A DNA stretch of 12,239 nt from Actinomycetota bacterium (GTDB taxonomy: Bacteria; Actinomycetota; Humimicrobiia; Humimicrobiales; Humimicrobiaceae): positions 1 to 12,239 of the forward strand of contig JAHIPJ010000201.1 in the NCBI GenBank assembly GCA_018894445.1. The letters run 5' to 3'. Positions 1 to 7,280 of this stretch are shown piece by piece; the first letter of the stretch is position 1, and the number at the start of each line of letters is the position of its first letter. Position numbers and translations under genes: made by a program. Below the pieces are notes generated by a model. The model saw only the letters and a program-made list of their open reading frames with translations. It was not told where the DNA came from and searched no databases.

Positions 1-7
1 AAAAGGA

Positions 8-229
8 ATGCCTACGCAGCTAAAAAGATATATTGTATGGTCTAAAAATAAAATTGACCTAAATGACAACTGGCAGAGAAAATGGTACATTAAGCAAGTC
101 TTAACATATGGAAGAAGTGAGGATATTGCCCAACTTGATTGGGAAGAAGTAAGAATGATGCTTGATGAGCTAAATCTTACTCCTAATATAGAAAGATTAT
201 GGGAGAATTACTTTAATGTTAAAAGGTAA
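8..229 (+). CDS. Small partner protein of an AbiEii-type nucleotidyltransferase (putative antitoxin)
   Basis: Encodes about 73 residues, hydrophilic and probably helical, with no membrane segment. The central stretch (residues 23-70, RKWYIKQVLTYGRSEDI then LTPNIERLWENYF) resembles small uncharacterised proteins of the DUF6922 type that are often encoded just upstream of nucleotidyltransferase genes. That assignment rests on recalled pattern, not a search. The frame overlaps the downstream nucleotidyltransferase gene by 14 bases, so the two are probably translationally coupled. By analogy with AbiE-like pairs this would be the antitoxin or accessory partner, but no DNA-binding motif is evident. 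The start is uncertain: the purine-rich AAAAGGA abuts the ATG with no spacing, and the frame stays open to the window edge, so the real start may lie outside. Confidence 0.6.
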   Translation: MPTQLKRYIVWSKNKIDLNDNWQRKWYIKQVLTYGRSEDIAQLDWEEVRMMLDELNLTPNIERLWENYFNVKR

Positions 230-887
230 GGGAATTATATCCAAACTTCAGAAAAGAGTTCTTAATAGTCTTAGAATTATACCTGATTCTTCTTACTTTT
301 ATCTTACAGGAGGAACAGCATTAGCTGAATTCTATTTAGGTCATAGGAGGTCTTATGACTTAGATATTTTTACTGCACAAAAGGGACTTATCTTACCCTT
401 TTCCAGAATAGTGGAAGAGGAATTAAGAAAAGAAAAATTCTCTACAAATGTTATTCGCAGATTTTCAAGTTTTGTGGAATTTGAAATATCGCAAGAAAAT
501 GAAATAGTAAGAGCTCAACTTGCATTAGATTCACCATTTAGATTTGAAGAGCCTTTGGATTCAGACCTGGGAGTTAAAATAAATAATTATAAAGATATTA
601 CTGTAGATAAACTTTTAGCTTTTTTTGGAAGAGCAGAACCCAGAGATGCGGTAGATCTTTATTTTATTTTAGAGAAAGAAAATTTTTTGGAACTTGCAAA
701 TCTCGCCAAGAAAAAAGATCCTGGCTTTGATATGTATTGGATGGCTGTTGCTTTAGAAAAGGTTAAAGATTTTCCTGACAAGATAAGTCGTTGGCCAGTA
801 GAAATGTTAATAGATCTAGATATAAAAAAGTTAAAAAATAAATTTTCTTCTCTTACTATGGAGATTATGGAAAGATTAAGAAAATAA
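216..887 (+). CDS. AbiEii/AbiGii-type nucleotidyltransferase (putative toxin)
   Basis: A 223-residue member of the nucleotidyltransferase-fold superfamily, AbiEii/AbiGii toxin branch. The signature begins with TGGTAL at residues 31-36 and continues through HRRSYDLDIF at 43-52. The paired acidic residues Asp48 and Asp50 are expected to bind metal and NTP. A second conserved block (residues 129-151) holds Lys132 (DKLLAFFGR) and the PRDAVDLYFIL segment with Arg143, Asp144 and Asp147. Characterised relatives transfer a nucleotide to a target; some AbiEii toxins use GTP and MenT-type enzymes modify tRNA. The target here is unknown. The start is supported by GGGAGA nine bases upstream, inside the end of the preceding gene. 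Length is at the short end of the family but no key motif is missing. A non-toxic enzymatic role cannot be excluded. Confidence 0.82.
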   Translation: MLKGKGIISKLQKRVLNSLRIIPDSSYFYLTGGTALAEFYLGHRRSYDLDIFTAQKGLILPFSRIVEEELRKEKFSTNVIRRFSSFVEFEISQENEIVRAQLALDSPFRFEEPLDSDLGVKINNYKDITVDKLLAFFGRAEPRDAVDLYFILEKENFLELANLAKKKDPGFDMYWMAVALEKVKDFPDKISRWPVEMLIDLDIKKLKNKFSSLTMEIMERLRK

Positions 888-894
888 AGACTTG

Positions 895-1065
895 TTAGTT
901 TTTTACGGATTTACCTATACTACTAAAACTTTTTATCCTTTCCTTAACATCTTTATTAGTAGGCATTCTTGAGAGGGTAACCCCGCCTGTCTTTTCAGTA
1001 AGAATAGAGGAAGCCGCCGAGGCATAGAGCCCTGATCTATATAGACCTAGGGGCATATGAACCAT
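895..1065 (-). pseudogene. C-terminal relic of a PfkB-family sugar kinase
   Basis: A minus-strand frame of 56 codons with ATGs at 1065 and 1056 and a TAA at 895-897. Residues from about codon 11 (RSGLYASAASSILTEKTGG, then LSRMPT and KERIKSF) look like the last helices of PfkB/ribokinase-family kinases: an Ala/Ser-rich helix, a Gly turn, a MPT-type turn and a basic final helix. Nothing of the catalytic part is present (no GAGD motif). An in-frame TAA lies two codons upstream of the first ATG (1069-1071), so the remainder is gone. GC is locally higher than in the flanking toxin gene. I read it as the stump left by a deletion or insertion. It could be a small unrelated gene, since the match is from memory only. 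Confidence 0.45.
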
Positions 1066-1107
1066 TAGTTAATTGTTATACTTTATTTTAATTAAAAATT
1101 TTTACTG

Positions 1108-1113
1108 TATAAT
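1108..1113 (+). promoter_or_regulatory. Probable -10 box for the aminopeptidase gene
   Basis: A perfect TATAAT lies 54 bases upstream of the aminopeptidase ATG in a very AT-rich stretch. No good -35 hexamer stands at 16-18 bases; only weak T-rich matches occur around 1082-1092. The leader would be about 50 nt. Confidence 0.45.
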
Positions 1114-1167
1114 TACCTTTTATATATAAACAGGCAGTACAATTGGAAATAAGAAAAGAGTGATACA

Positions 1168-2280
1168 ATGGATCCGAGAATAGAAAAACTGGCAAAAAAC
1201 CTGGTAAATTATTCCTGCAAGGTACAAAAAGGAGAAAAAGTTCTAATAGAGTGTGTCGGCAGCTCCGGAATTCCACTTACCAGGGCTCTCATAAAAGAAA
1301 TATATAAAATTGGAGGAGTGCCTTATACAGATTTAAAAGATAATAGCATTATAAGGGAGCTGCTTAAAGAAAACACTGCGGAACAGCTGGAATCTCTGGC
1401 TAAATACGAACTTGTCCGTATGAAGGAATTGGATGCCTTCATAGGAATAAGGGCCGGTGACAATGTTAGTGAAATGAGTGATATCGCACCGGAAAAAATG
1501 GCTGCTTATATGAAATATTTTGTTAAAGCGGTAAATGAGGAAAGAATAAACAACACCAGGTGGGTGGTTATAAGATATCCTAACAACTCAATGGCACAAC
1601 TGGCAAATACCAGTACGGAAGCTTTTGAAGATTTTTATTTTAATGTGTGCAATCTGGACTATAGCAAGATGTCAAAAGCTATGGATAATCTGGTAAAGCT
1701 GATGAATAAAACAGATAAGGTTCATATAACCGGTAAAGATACTGATTTGACCTTCTCCACCAAAGATATTCCCGCTAGAAAATGTGATGGTGAATTTAAT
1801 ATTCCGGATGGTGAAGTTTTTACAGCTCCAGTAAGAAATTCTGTAAATGGCAGGCTGGCCTATAACTGTCCTGCCGTCTATCAGGGTGTTACTTATGAAA
1901 ATATCGGCCTGCATTTCAAAAATGGTAAGATTATTGAAGCCACTGCCAGTGATACAGAAAGAATCAATAAGGTTTTTGATACAGACGAAGGAGCCAGATA
2001 TATAGGAGAATTTTCCATAGGTGTCAACCCATATATAACAAGGCCTATGAAAGATGCGCTGTTCGATGAAAAAATAATGGGAAGCTTTCACTTCACACCT
2101 GGAAAGTGCTACAAGGAAGCATCAAATGGTAATGATTCTGCGATACACTGGGACCTGGTATGCATGCAAGCACCTGAATATGGAGGCGGGGAAATTTATT
2201 TTGATGATATCCTGATAAGAAATGATGGGAGGTTCGTAACTGAAGGACTGGAAGACTTAAATCCAGAAAACTTAAAATAA
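1168..2280 (+). CDS. M29-family metallo-aminopeptidase (thermophilic/AmpS type)
   Basis: A 370-residue cytosolic exopeptidase of family M29 (AmpS/PepS/aminopeptidase T), which removes N-terminal residues from peptides using a two-metal centre. Metal ligands are recognisable in order: Glu216 in PDGEVFTAP, Glu281 in GEFSIG, His308 in GSFHF, and His327 and Asp329 in SAIHWD. The N-terminal half (residues 1-190) is the family's substrate-cap domain, starting DPRIEKLAKNLVNYS. Length is normal to slightly short for the family. No signal peptide is present. The start is supported by a purine-rich AAAAGAG about seven bases upstream. The gene is monocistronic, with its own -10 box upstream, and it converges on pcrA with only six bases between the stop codons. 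No hairpin terminator is visible there. The role is probably peptide turnover. Confidence 0.93.
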   Translation: MDPRIEKLAKNLVNYSCKVQKGEKVLIECVGSSGIPLTRALIKEIYKIGGVPYTDLKDNSIIRELLKENTAEQLESLAKYELVRMKELDAFIGIRAGDNVSEMSDIAPEKMAAYMKYFVKAVNEERINNTRWVVIRYPNNSMAQLANTSTEAFEDFYFNVCNLDYSKMSKAMDNLVKLMNKTDKVHITGKDTDLTFSTKDIPARKCDGEFNIPDGEVFTAPVRNSVNGRLAYNCPAVYQGVTYENIGLHFKNGKIIEATASDTERINKVFDTDEGARYIGEFSIGVNPYITRPMKDALFDEKIMGSFHFTPGKCYKEASNGNDSAIHWDLVCMQAPEYGGGEIYFDDILIRNDGRFVTEGLEDLNPENLK

Positions 2281-2286
2281 CATAAA

Positions 2287-4515
2287 TTACTTTATCTTTT
2301 TTATAGGAGCAAAACTTACCAGCAGATGTTTTAAACCGGCCTGATTAAACATTACATCCAGTTCACAGTCTTCAGCTAGTTTCTTTACTTTTAAAATTTT
2401 ACCCTGCCCAAAATACTTATGCTCTATTAAATCACCCTTTTTATAACTGTAATTACCACCATACCCATTTTTTTCTGCTGCCGCGCCCTGCTTCATACTT
2501 TCAGACTCAATCCTGTTTTCATCAATTACAAGATCCGGGGGGATTTCATTTATAAACCTCGAAACAGTTCTAAAGCTGGTATCACCATAGATACTATGTG
2601 ACACCGAAGAAGATAAAAATACCTTTTCCCTGGCCCGGGTAATACCAACATAGCACAGCCTTCTTTCTTCTTCCAGCTCCTCAATACTATTCATACTTCT
2701 GGAATGTGGAAAAATTCCTTCCTCCATTCCTATTATGAATACTACCGGAAACTCAAGCCCCTTTGCATTATGAAGAGTCATCAGCACCAGTCCATCCGTA
2801 CTTTCATCATAATTATCAATATCGGTAAGGAGTGAGATTTCTTCCAGAAATCCATCCAGATTATATAGGCCACCAACATCCCTGGAGTCCTTTTCAGTAT
2901 CAGAACCCTGAGAGTTTCTAAGGGAATCAGCAGGGATGTTATTTACTACAGCTTTTTCTTCATACTCTCTGGTAACAGTTAAAAGTTCCCTTAAGTTCTC
3001 TATTCTGTTTAAAGCTTCGATGGTGTTTTCCCGCTCAAGTTCTTTCATATAGCCGGTTTTTTCCCATATTTTCTGCAATACCTCACTAACCCCACGCTCT
3101 AAGGCAAAGCTTCTAAAATCTGCAATAAGTGATATAAATTTATCGATTCTTTCCTTTGCGCTCCTGCCCAGCAGAGGAATTTCATCACTCCTGTAAAAAG
3201 CCTCACAAAAAGTCATATTATTCTTACGGGCATATTTTTCTATAACAGTAATTGTTAATTTACCAATCTTTCGCCTGGGAACATTCACAATTCTTACGAG
3301 ACTCACTACATCCTTAGGATTCGCAATCAACTTCATATAAGCAAGCATATCTTTTATTTCTCTTCTATCGTAAAATCTTAAACCCCCGTAAATTTTATAG
3401 GGTATATTTTGTCTTACCAGGTATTCTTCCACAGCTCTGGACTGTGCATTAGTCCGGTAAAAAATAGCAAAATCCTTATATTTCTTACTTTTTTCTCTCA
3501 TATATCTTTCTATATTTTGAACCACAAAACTTACTTCCATTTTTTCATCTGGAGCTGTATATTTTGAAACCATTTCTCCTTCAGGATTCTCGGTCCATAA
3601 ATTTTTATGTTTCCTGTTTTCATTATTTCTTATGATAAAATTTGCGGCATCCAGTATATTCTGAGTGGATCTGTAATTTTGTTCCAGTTTTATGACCACA
3701 GTATCATCAAACTGCTTATCAAAATTAATAATATTTTTAATATCCGCACCACGCCAGCTATAAATGTTCTGGTCATCATCTCCAACCACACAGATTCTTT
3801 TATGCTTTTCCGATAAAAGTAAGACAATTTCATTTTGAGCAATATTTGTATCCTGAAACTCATCTACCAGAATATATTTAAATTTTTCCTGGTATTTCTT
3901 TCTTACTTCCGGAAATAAATTTAAAATGTCAACCGCAAACATCAAAAGGTCATCAAAATCAAGTGCGTTGGCTTTAAACAGCTTTTCCTGATATAACCCG
4001 TAAATTTTAGCCGCTGTTTTCTCGAAATAATCTATCGCCTTTTTTGAGAAGGCTTCATAGTCAATAAGCTTATTTTTGGCATCGCTAATGACTGACATCA
4101 CTGCTTTAGGAGGAAATCTTCTAATATCTATATCCAGTTCTTTTTCAACATTGGATACCAGACTTAATGCGTCGTCAGCATCATAAATCACATAATTTCT
4201 GGACATGCCCAGGTGATTAATCTCGTACCTGAGGATTCTTGCGCAGAATGAATGAAAGGTACTGACCCACATATATTCCCCAATTCTGCCAACCAGTTCT
4301 ATGACTCTTCTTTTCATCTCTCTGGCTGCTTTATTGGTAAAAGTAATAGCAAGAATATTAAAGGGGTCTACTCCCCTGCTCTTAATCAGGTATGCAATCC
4401 TGTAAGTTAGCACCCTTGTTTTTCCACTTCCTGCGCCGGCAATGACCAGGAGTGGCTTTTCAGTGCTTTTTACCGCTTTAATTTGCTGGGGGTTTAAATA
4501 TTTTTCTAATTCCAA
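2287..4515 (-). CDS. pcrA: UvrD/PcrA-type ATP-dependent DNA helicase
   Basis: A 742-residue superfamily 1A 3'-5' helicase for nucleotide-excision and replication-conflict repair. Motifs appear in order: Q motif LNPQQ (7-11), Walker A AGAGSGKT (26-33), motif Ia AITFTNKAAREMKRR (56-70), DEFQD box (218-222), motif III GDDDQNIYSWRGA (245-257), motif IV LEQNYRST (277-284), motif V TLHNAKGLEF (580-589) and motif VI EERRLCYVGITRARE (616-630). The C-terminus (about 690-740, YKKGDLIEHKYFGQGKI) is the Tudor-like RNA-polymerase-binding element of PcrA/UvrD. A polar linker at about 520-550 is longer than I expect in 2B. The start is TTG: an in-frame TGA lies two codons upstream and no ATG occurs before the Q motif. 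Eleven bases separate it from the upstream DAHP synthase gene and the Shine-Dalgarno is weak, so coupling to upstream translation is likely. Confidence 0.96.
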   Translation of the reverse strand: MELEKYLNPQQIKAVKSTEKPLLVIAGAGSGKTRVLTYRIAYLIKSRGVDPFNILAITFTNKAAREMKRRVIELVGRIGEYMWVSTFHSFCARILRYEINHLGMSRNYVIYDADDALSLVSNVEKELDIDIRRFPPKAVMSVISDAKNKLIDYEAFSKKAIDYFEKTAAKIYGLYQEKLFKANALDFDDLLMFAVDILNLFPEVRKKYQEKFKYILVDEFQDTNIAQNEIVLLLSEKHKRICVVGDDDQNIYSWRGADIKNIINFDKQFDDTVVIKLEQNYRSTQNILDAANFIIRNNENRKHKNLWTENPEGEMVSKYTAPDEKMEVSFVVQNIERYMREKSKKYKDFAIFYRTNAQSRAVEEYLVRQNIPYKIYGGLRFYDRREIKDMLAYMKLIANPKDVVSLVRIVNVPRRKIGKLTITVIEKYARKNNMTFCEAFYRSDEIPLLGRSAKERIDKFISLIADFRSFALERGVSEVLQKIWEKTGYMKELERENTIEALNRIENLRELLTVTREYEEKAVVNNIPADSLRNSQGSDTEKDSRDVGGLYNLDGFLEEISLLTDIDNYDESTDGLVLMTLHNAKGLEFPVVFIIGMEEGIFPHSRSMNSIEELEEERRLCYVGITRAREKVFLSSSVSHSIYGDTSFRTVSRFINEIPPDLVIDENRIESESMKQGAAAEKNGYGGNYSYKKGDLIEHKYFGQGKILKVKKLAEDCELDVMFNQAGLKHLLVSFAPIKKIK

Positions 4516-4526
4516 GTTTCACTAAG

Positions 4527-5345
4527 CTATCTAATTTTCTTTCCAATAACACTTGCAATATTTTTTAACTGTCGCATCAACTCTACCAGTTCTTTTACAT
4601 TTAAGGACTGTTGTCCATCACAAAGTGCCTGGGAAGGATTATTATGAGCTTCAACCATAAGACCATCTGCACCTACTGCAACTGCTGCTCTGCTCATAGG
4701 AGTAACCAGATCACTCTGTCCAACAGCATGAGAAGGATCAATAATTATAGGAAGTTTACTCAATTTTTTAATAACCGGAACTGCTGACAGATCCAGTGTA
4801 AATCTTGTATTAGTGTCAAATGTTCTTATCCCTCTTTCACACAGTACCACTTCTGTGTTTCCTTTTGAAGTTATATATTCGGCTGCAAGCAACCATTCCT
4901 TTATTGATGATGCCCATCCTCTTTTAATGATCACCTTTTTATTTCTTTCATTTGCCACCCTGCCAACTTTCTCAAGCAGAGCAAAATTAGACATATTCCT
5001 GGTGCCGATCTGCAGTACATCCACGTTATTTGCTATTATTTCAACGTTCTCGGTATCAGTAACCTCGGTCACTGTCTTAAGACCATATTTAACATTAATT
5101 TCCTTTAGATACTTTAAGCCTTCTTCCTTAAGTCCCTGAAAACTGTATGGAGACGTTCTGGGCTTATAAGCCCCACCACGCATAAATGAAAGCCCCAGAT
5201 CTTTTACCACCTTTGCAATAGCATCTAATTGCTCCCAGCTTTCAATTGCGCAAGGCCCTGCAATTACAGTAAAATAGCCCTCTTCAATCAGTTTTACAGT
5301 GTTTTTGTCTTTAATTCCTTCAAGTTTTTCTTTTTTATTTTCCAT
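4527..5345 (-). CDS. aroF: DAHP synthase, type I-beta (3-deoxy-7-phosphoheptulonate synthase)
   Basis: A 272-residue TIM-barrel enzyme that condenses phosphoenolpyruvate and erythrose-4-phosphate, the first step of the shikimate pathway. Family blocks: IAGPCAIES (28-36), RGGAYKPRTSPYSFQG (56-71), QIGTRNMSNF (112-121), KRGWASSIKEWL (141-152), CERGIRTFD (169-177), IDPSHAVG (202-209) and VEAHNNPSQALCDG (231-244). Inferred metal ligands are Cys32, His206, Glu232 and Asp243, all present. Position 144 is Trp, where I more often recall Met, Leu or Phe. There is no N-terminal ferredoxin-like (ACT-like) regulatory domain as in Thermotoga and no fused chorismate mutase as in Bacillus. A separate AroQ gene lies just upstream, so feedback control, if any, may act through that partner. 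The ATG has only a weak purine-rich SD (AGAAAG). Confidence 0.95.
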   Translation of the reverse strand: MENKKEKLEGIKDKNTVKLIEEGYFTVIAGPCAIESWEQLDAIAKVVKDLGLSFMRGGAYKPRTSPYSFQGLKEEGLKYLKEINVKYGLKTVTEVTDTENVEIIANNVDVLQIGTRNMSNFALLEKVGRVANERNKKVIIKRGWASSIKEWLLAAEYITSKGNTEVVLCERGIRTFDTNTRFTLDLSAVPVIKKLSKLPIIIDPSHAVGQSDLVTPMSRAAVAVGADGLMVEAHNNPSQALCDGQQSLNVKELVELMRQLKNIASVIGKKIR

Positions 5346-5429
5346 TTAAAGATATTTCTTTCTAATATATAAAATAATTATTATTAGATACTTTTAAAAT
5401 ACAACAACCGGATATTCGGATATTGATAT
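5346..5429 (-). promoter_or_regulatory. 84-bp spacer upstream of DAHP synthase with possible internal promoter
   Basis: This is the only sizeable gap inside the operon. On the minus strand TTGTTG (5407-5402) precedes TAATAA (5383-5378) with an 18-base spacer, a weak sigma-A-like promoter. Beside the chorismate mutase stop, the octamer CGGATATT occurs twice in tandem (5409-5416, 5417-5424), followed by a partial GATATT. No attenuator or T-box-like structure was recognised. The promoter call is speculative. Confidence 0.25.
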
Positions 5430-5714
5430 TTATAGACTCTCATCTTTTTCCAAAATCTGAACATTTCTCAGGATGCTTTCAAAAATCTGTATAATATTAT
5501 CATTATATAGGGGCCCCTTATTATATTTAATAATATTATTAATTAATTCTTCCTCCCTTTTTGCATCGTATAAAGGTACATCTCTATCTTCTTTCAACCT
5601 TTTTATTTTCATTACTGCTTCCGCCCTTTTATTTAGAAAATTTACAATATTTTTATCAATTTCATTGATCTCTTCTCTATATTTTTTTAACTTTTCTTTA
5701 AAGTCGTTTTCCAT
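5430..5714 (-). CDS. Chorismate mutase, AroQ class (monofunctional)
   Basis: A 94-residue all-helical protein that converts chorismate to prephenate, the branch point to Phe and Tyr. Residues matching the E. coli AroQ active site are Arg13, Arg30, Lys41, Asp50, Arg53 and Glu54 (in YREEINEID, LNKRAEAV, KRLKEDRDVPLYDAKREEEL). Near the end, where E. coli has Ser84 and Gln88, my alignment gives Val85 and Glu89; yeast chorismate mutase also has Glu at the Gln88 position. The frame extends to a GTG at 5756, overlapping guaA by ten bases. I prefer the ATG at 5712-5714 because AAAGGAG sits five bases upstream, while the GTG has no comparable signal. The product is a free-standing mutase encoded 84 bases before DAHP synthase, so the two may associate. 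Confidence 0.88.
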   Translation of the reverse strand: MENDFKEKLKKYREEINEIDKNIVNFLNKRAEAVMKIKRLKEDRDVPLYDAKREEELINNIIKYNKGPLYNDNIIQIFESILRNVQILEKDESL

Positions 5715-5719
5715 CAATA

Positions 5720-5726
5720 CTCCTTT
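5720..5726 (-). promoter_or_regulatory. Ribosome binding site setting the chorismate mutase start
   Basis: AAAGGAG on the minus strand lies five bases before the ATG at 5714. It favours the 94-residue product over the 108-residue one starting at GTG 5756. Confidence 0.7.
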
Positions 5727-5746
5727 GATTCTTTTTTTATTTTCAT

Positions 5747-7279
5747 TTACTCCCACTCTATAGTACTTGGCGGTTTCGAGCTTATATCATATACCACTCT
5801 GTTTACTCCATCAACCTCATTTATAATTCTCGTGCTCATTCTTTCAAGTACCTTATGTGGAAGCTTTACCCAATCCGCAGTCATTGCATCAGCGCTGCTT
5901 ACTGCTCTTATTATTATCGGATAGAAGTAAGTTCTTTCATCACCCATTACCCCTACACTTTTAATGCTGGCAAGCACAGCAAAAGACTGCCAGATACTTT
6001 TATATAATCCTGCTCTCTTTATTTCCTCAACTACTATCTCATCTGCATTCTGAAGTATTTTTATCTTTTCTTCCGTAACCTCGCCAATTATTCTGATTGC
6101 CAGGCCAGGACCGGGAAATGGCTGTCTCCAGATTATCTCATCCGGAAGACCTAATTCTATTCCTATCTTCCTTATTTCATCTTTAAATAATAACCTTAAA
6201 GGCTCAATTAATCCAAGCTTCATATCAACCGGAAGGCCGCCTACATTATGATGTGTCTTTATTCTAGCAGCATCTCTGGTACCGCTTTCTATCACATCAG
6301 GGTATAGTGTCCCCTGCACCAGGTAATTTACATTTTTTATCTTTGATGCCTCTTCTTCAAATATTCTTATAAATTCATTTCCAATTATCTTTCTTTTCTT
6401 CTCAGGGTCTATAACTCCCACCAGTTTACTTAAAAATCTATCTTTGGTATTTACATGGATAAGGTTAATTTTAAAATTTTTCCTGAACGTTTCCACAACC
6501 TTATTTGCCTCCCCTTTCCTAAGAAGCCCATGATCAACAAAAATGCAGGTAAGTTTATTACCAACAGCTTTGTTTACTAAAACTGCCGCTACAGAAGAAT
6601 CTACTCCTCCACTCAGACCACATATAACTCTTCCATCTTTTACTTTATCTTTTATTTTTTTTATCTGTTTTTCAATAATGGAAACCATGGTCCAGGTAGG
6701 TGAACATCCACAGATATCAAACAGGAAATTCTTAAGTATATCCATCCCGGATGGAGTATGCATTACCTCAGGATGAAACTGTATCCCATATATTTTATTT
6801 TTAGGTTCTTCTATGCCCGCAATAGGAAGATTGAGAGTGGAAGCTATAACATTAAAGGCTGGAGGAATCTTAACCACACTATCCTTATGGCTCATCCAGC
6901 AGGTTTCTACGGGCTTTAAGTCTTTAAAAAGTGGTGATTTTAAGTTCAGTTTTATTTTTGTTTTTCCATACTCGTTGTGTCCACTGGTAATAACCTCACC
7001 ATCAAATAACCGGGTTATCAACTGCATTCCATAACAAATTCCAAGTATAGGTATGCCCAGAGAAAAAATCTCTTTATCGACTACAGGAGCTTTTCTGTCC
7101 TTTGATAGAATACTATATGGCGAACCGGAGAGTATCAGGCCACTTGGTTTCTTTCCCTTTATTTTTTCAATATCAGTATCATAGGGAATAAGTTCAGAAT
7201 AAACCCTGAGTTCCCTGACTCTTCTTGTAATTAATTGGCTGTATTGCCCGCCAAAATCAATTACCAGTACACTATCCAT
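5747..7279 (-). CDS. guaA: GMP synthase (glutamine-hydrolysing)
   Basis: A 510-residue two-domain enzyme that aminates XMP to GMP with glutamine and ATP, the last step of guanine nucleotide synthesis. The N-terminal class I glutamine amidotransferase begins [14 protein letters not shown], with catalytic Cys82 (GICYGMQ) and the His169/Glu171 pair (FHPEV). The ATP pyrophosphatase domain has the PP-loop LSGGVDSS at 222-229. The C-terminal dimerisation domain carries the [12 protein letters not shown] block and ends in the canonical PPSTIEWE. The length is as expected. The ATG is one base past the guaB3 stop, and the G-rich end of guaB3 serves as its SD, so the two are tightly coupled. The pairing makes sense because the upstream enzyme would supply XMP. 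Confidence 0.98.
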   Translation of the reverse strand: MDSVLVIDFGGQYSQLITRRVRELRVYSELIPYDTDIEKIKGKKPSGLILSGSPYSILSKDRKAPVVDKEIFSLGIPILGICYGMQLITRLFDGEVITSGHNEYGKTKIKLNLKSPLFKDLKPVETCWMSHKDSVVKIPPAFNVIASTLNLPIAGIEEPKNKIYGIQFHPEVMHTPSGMDILKNFLFDICGCSPTWTMVSIIEKQIKKIKDKVKDGRVICGLSGGVDSSVAAVLVNKAVGNKLTCIFVDHGLLRKGEANKVVETFRKNFKINLIHVNTKDRFLSKLVGVIDPEKKRKIIGNEFIRIFEEEASKIKNVNYLVQGTLYPDVIESGTRDAARIKTHHNVGGLPVDMKLGLIEPLRLLFKDEIRKIGIELGLPDEIIWRQPFPGPGLAIRIIGEVTEEKIKILQNADEIVVEEIKRAGLYKSIWQSFAVLASIKSVGVMGDERTYFYPIIIRAVSSADAMTADWVKLPHKVLERMSTRIINEVDGVNRVVYDISSKPPSTIEWE

Positions 7280-7280
7280 A

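Noticed and set aside
1672..2091. 139-codon minus-strand frame inside the aminopeptidase gene
   Set aside because: Antisense to the metal-ligand region of a well-conserved M29 enzyme; no family features of its own.
2281..2310. Possible bidirectional terminator between aminopeptidase and pcrA
   Set aside because: Only a T-rich run is present; no GC-containing inverted repeat could be found in the six-base gap or around it.
5473..5763. 96-codon plus-strand frame opposite chorismate mutase
   Set aside because: Leu/Ser/Phe-rich mirror of a Lys/Glu-rich helical gene; the minus-strand product has a full AroQ active site.
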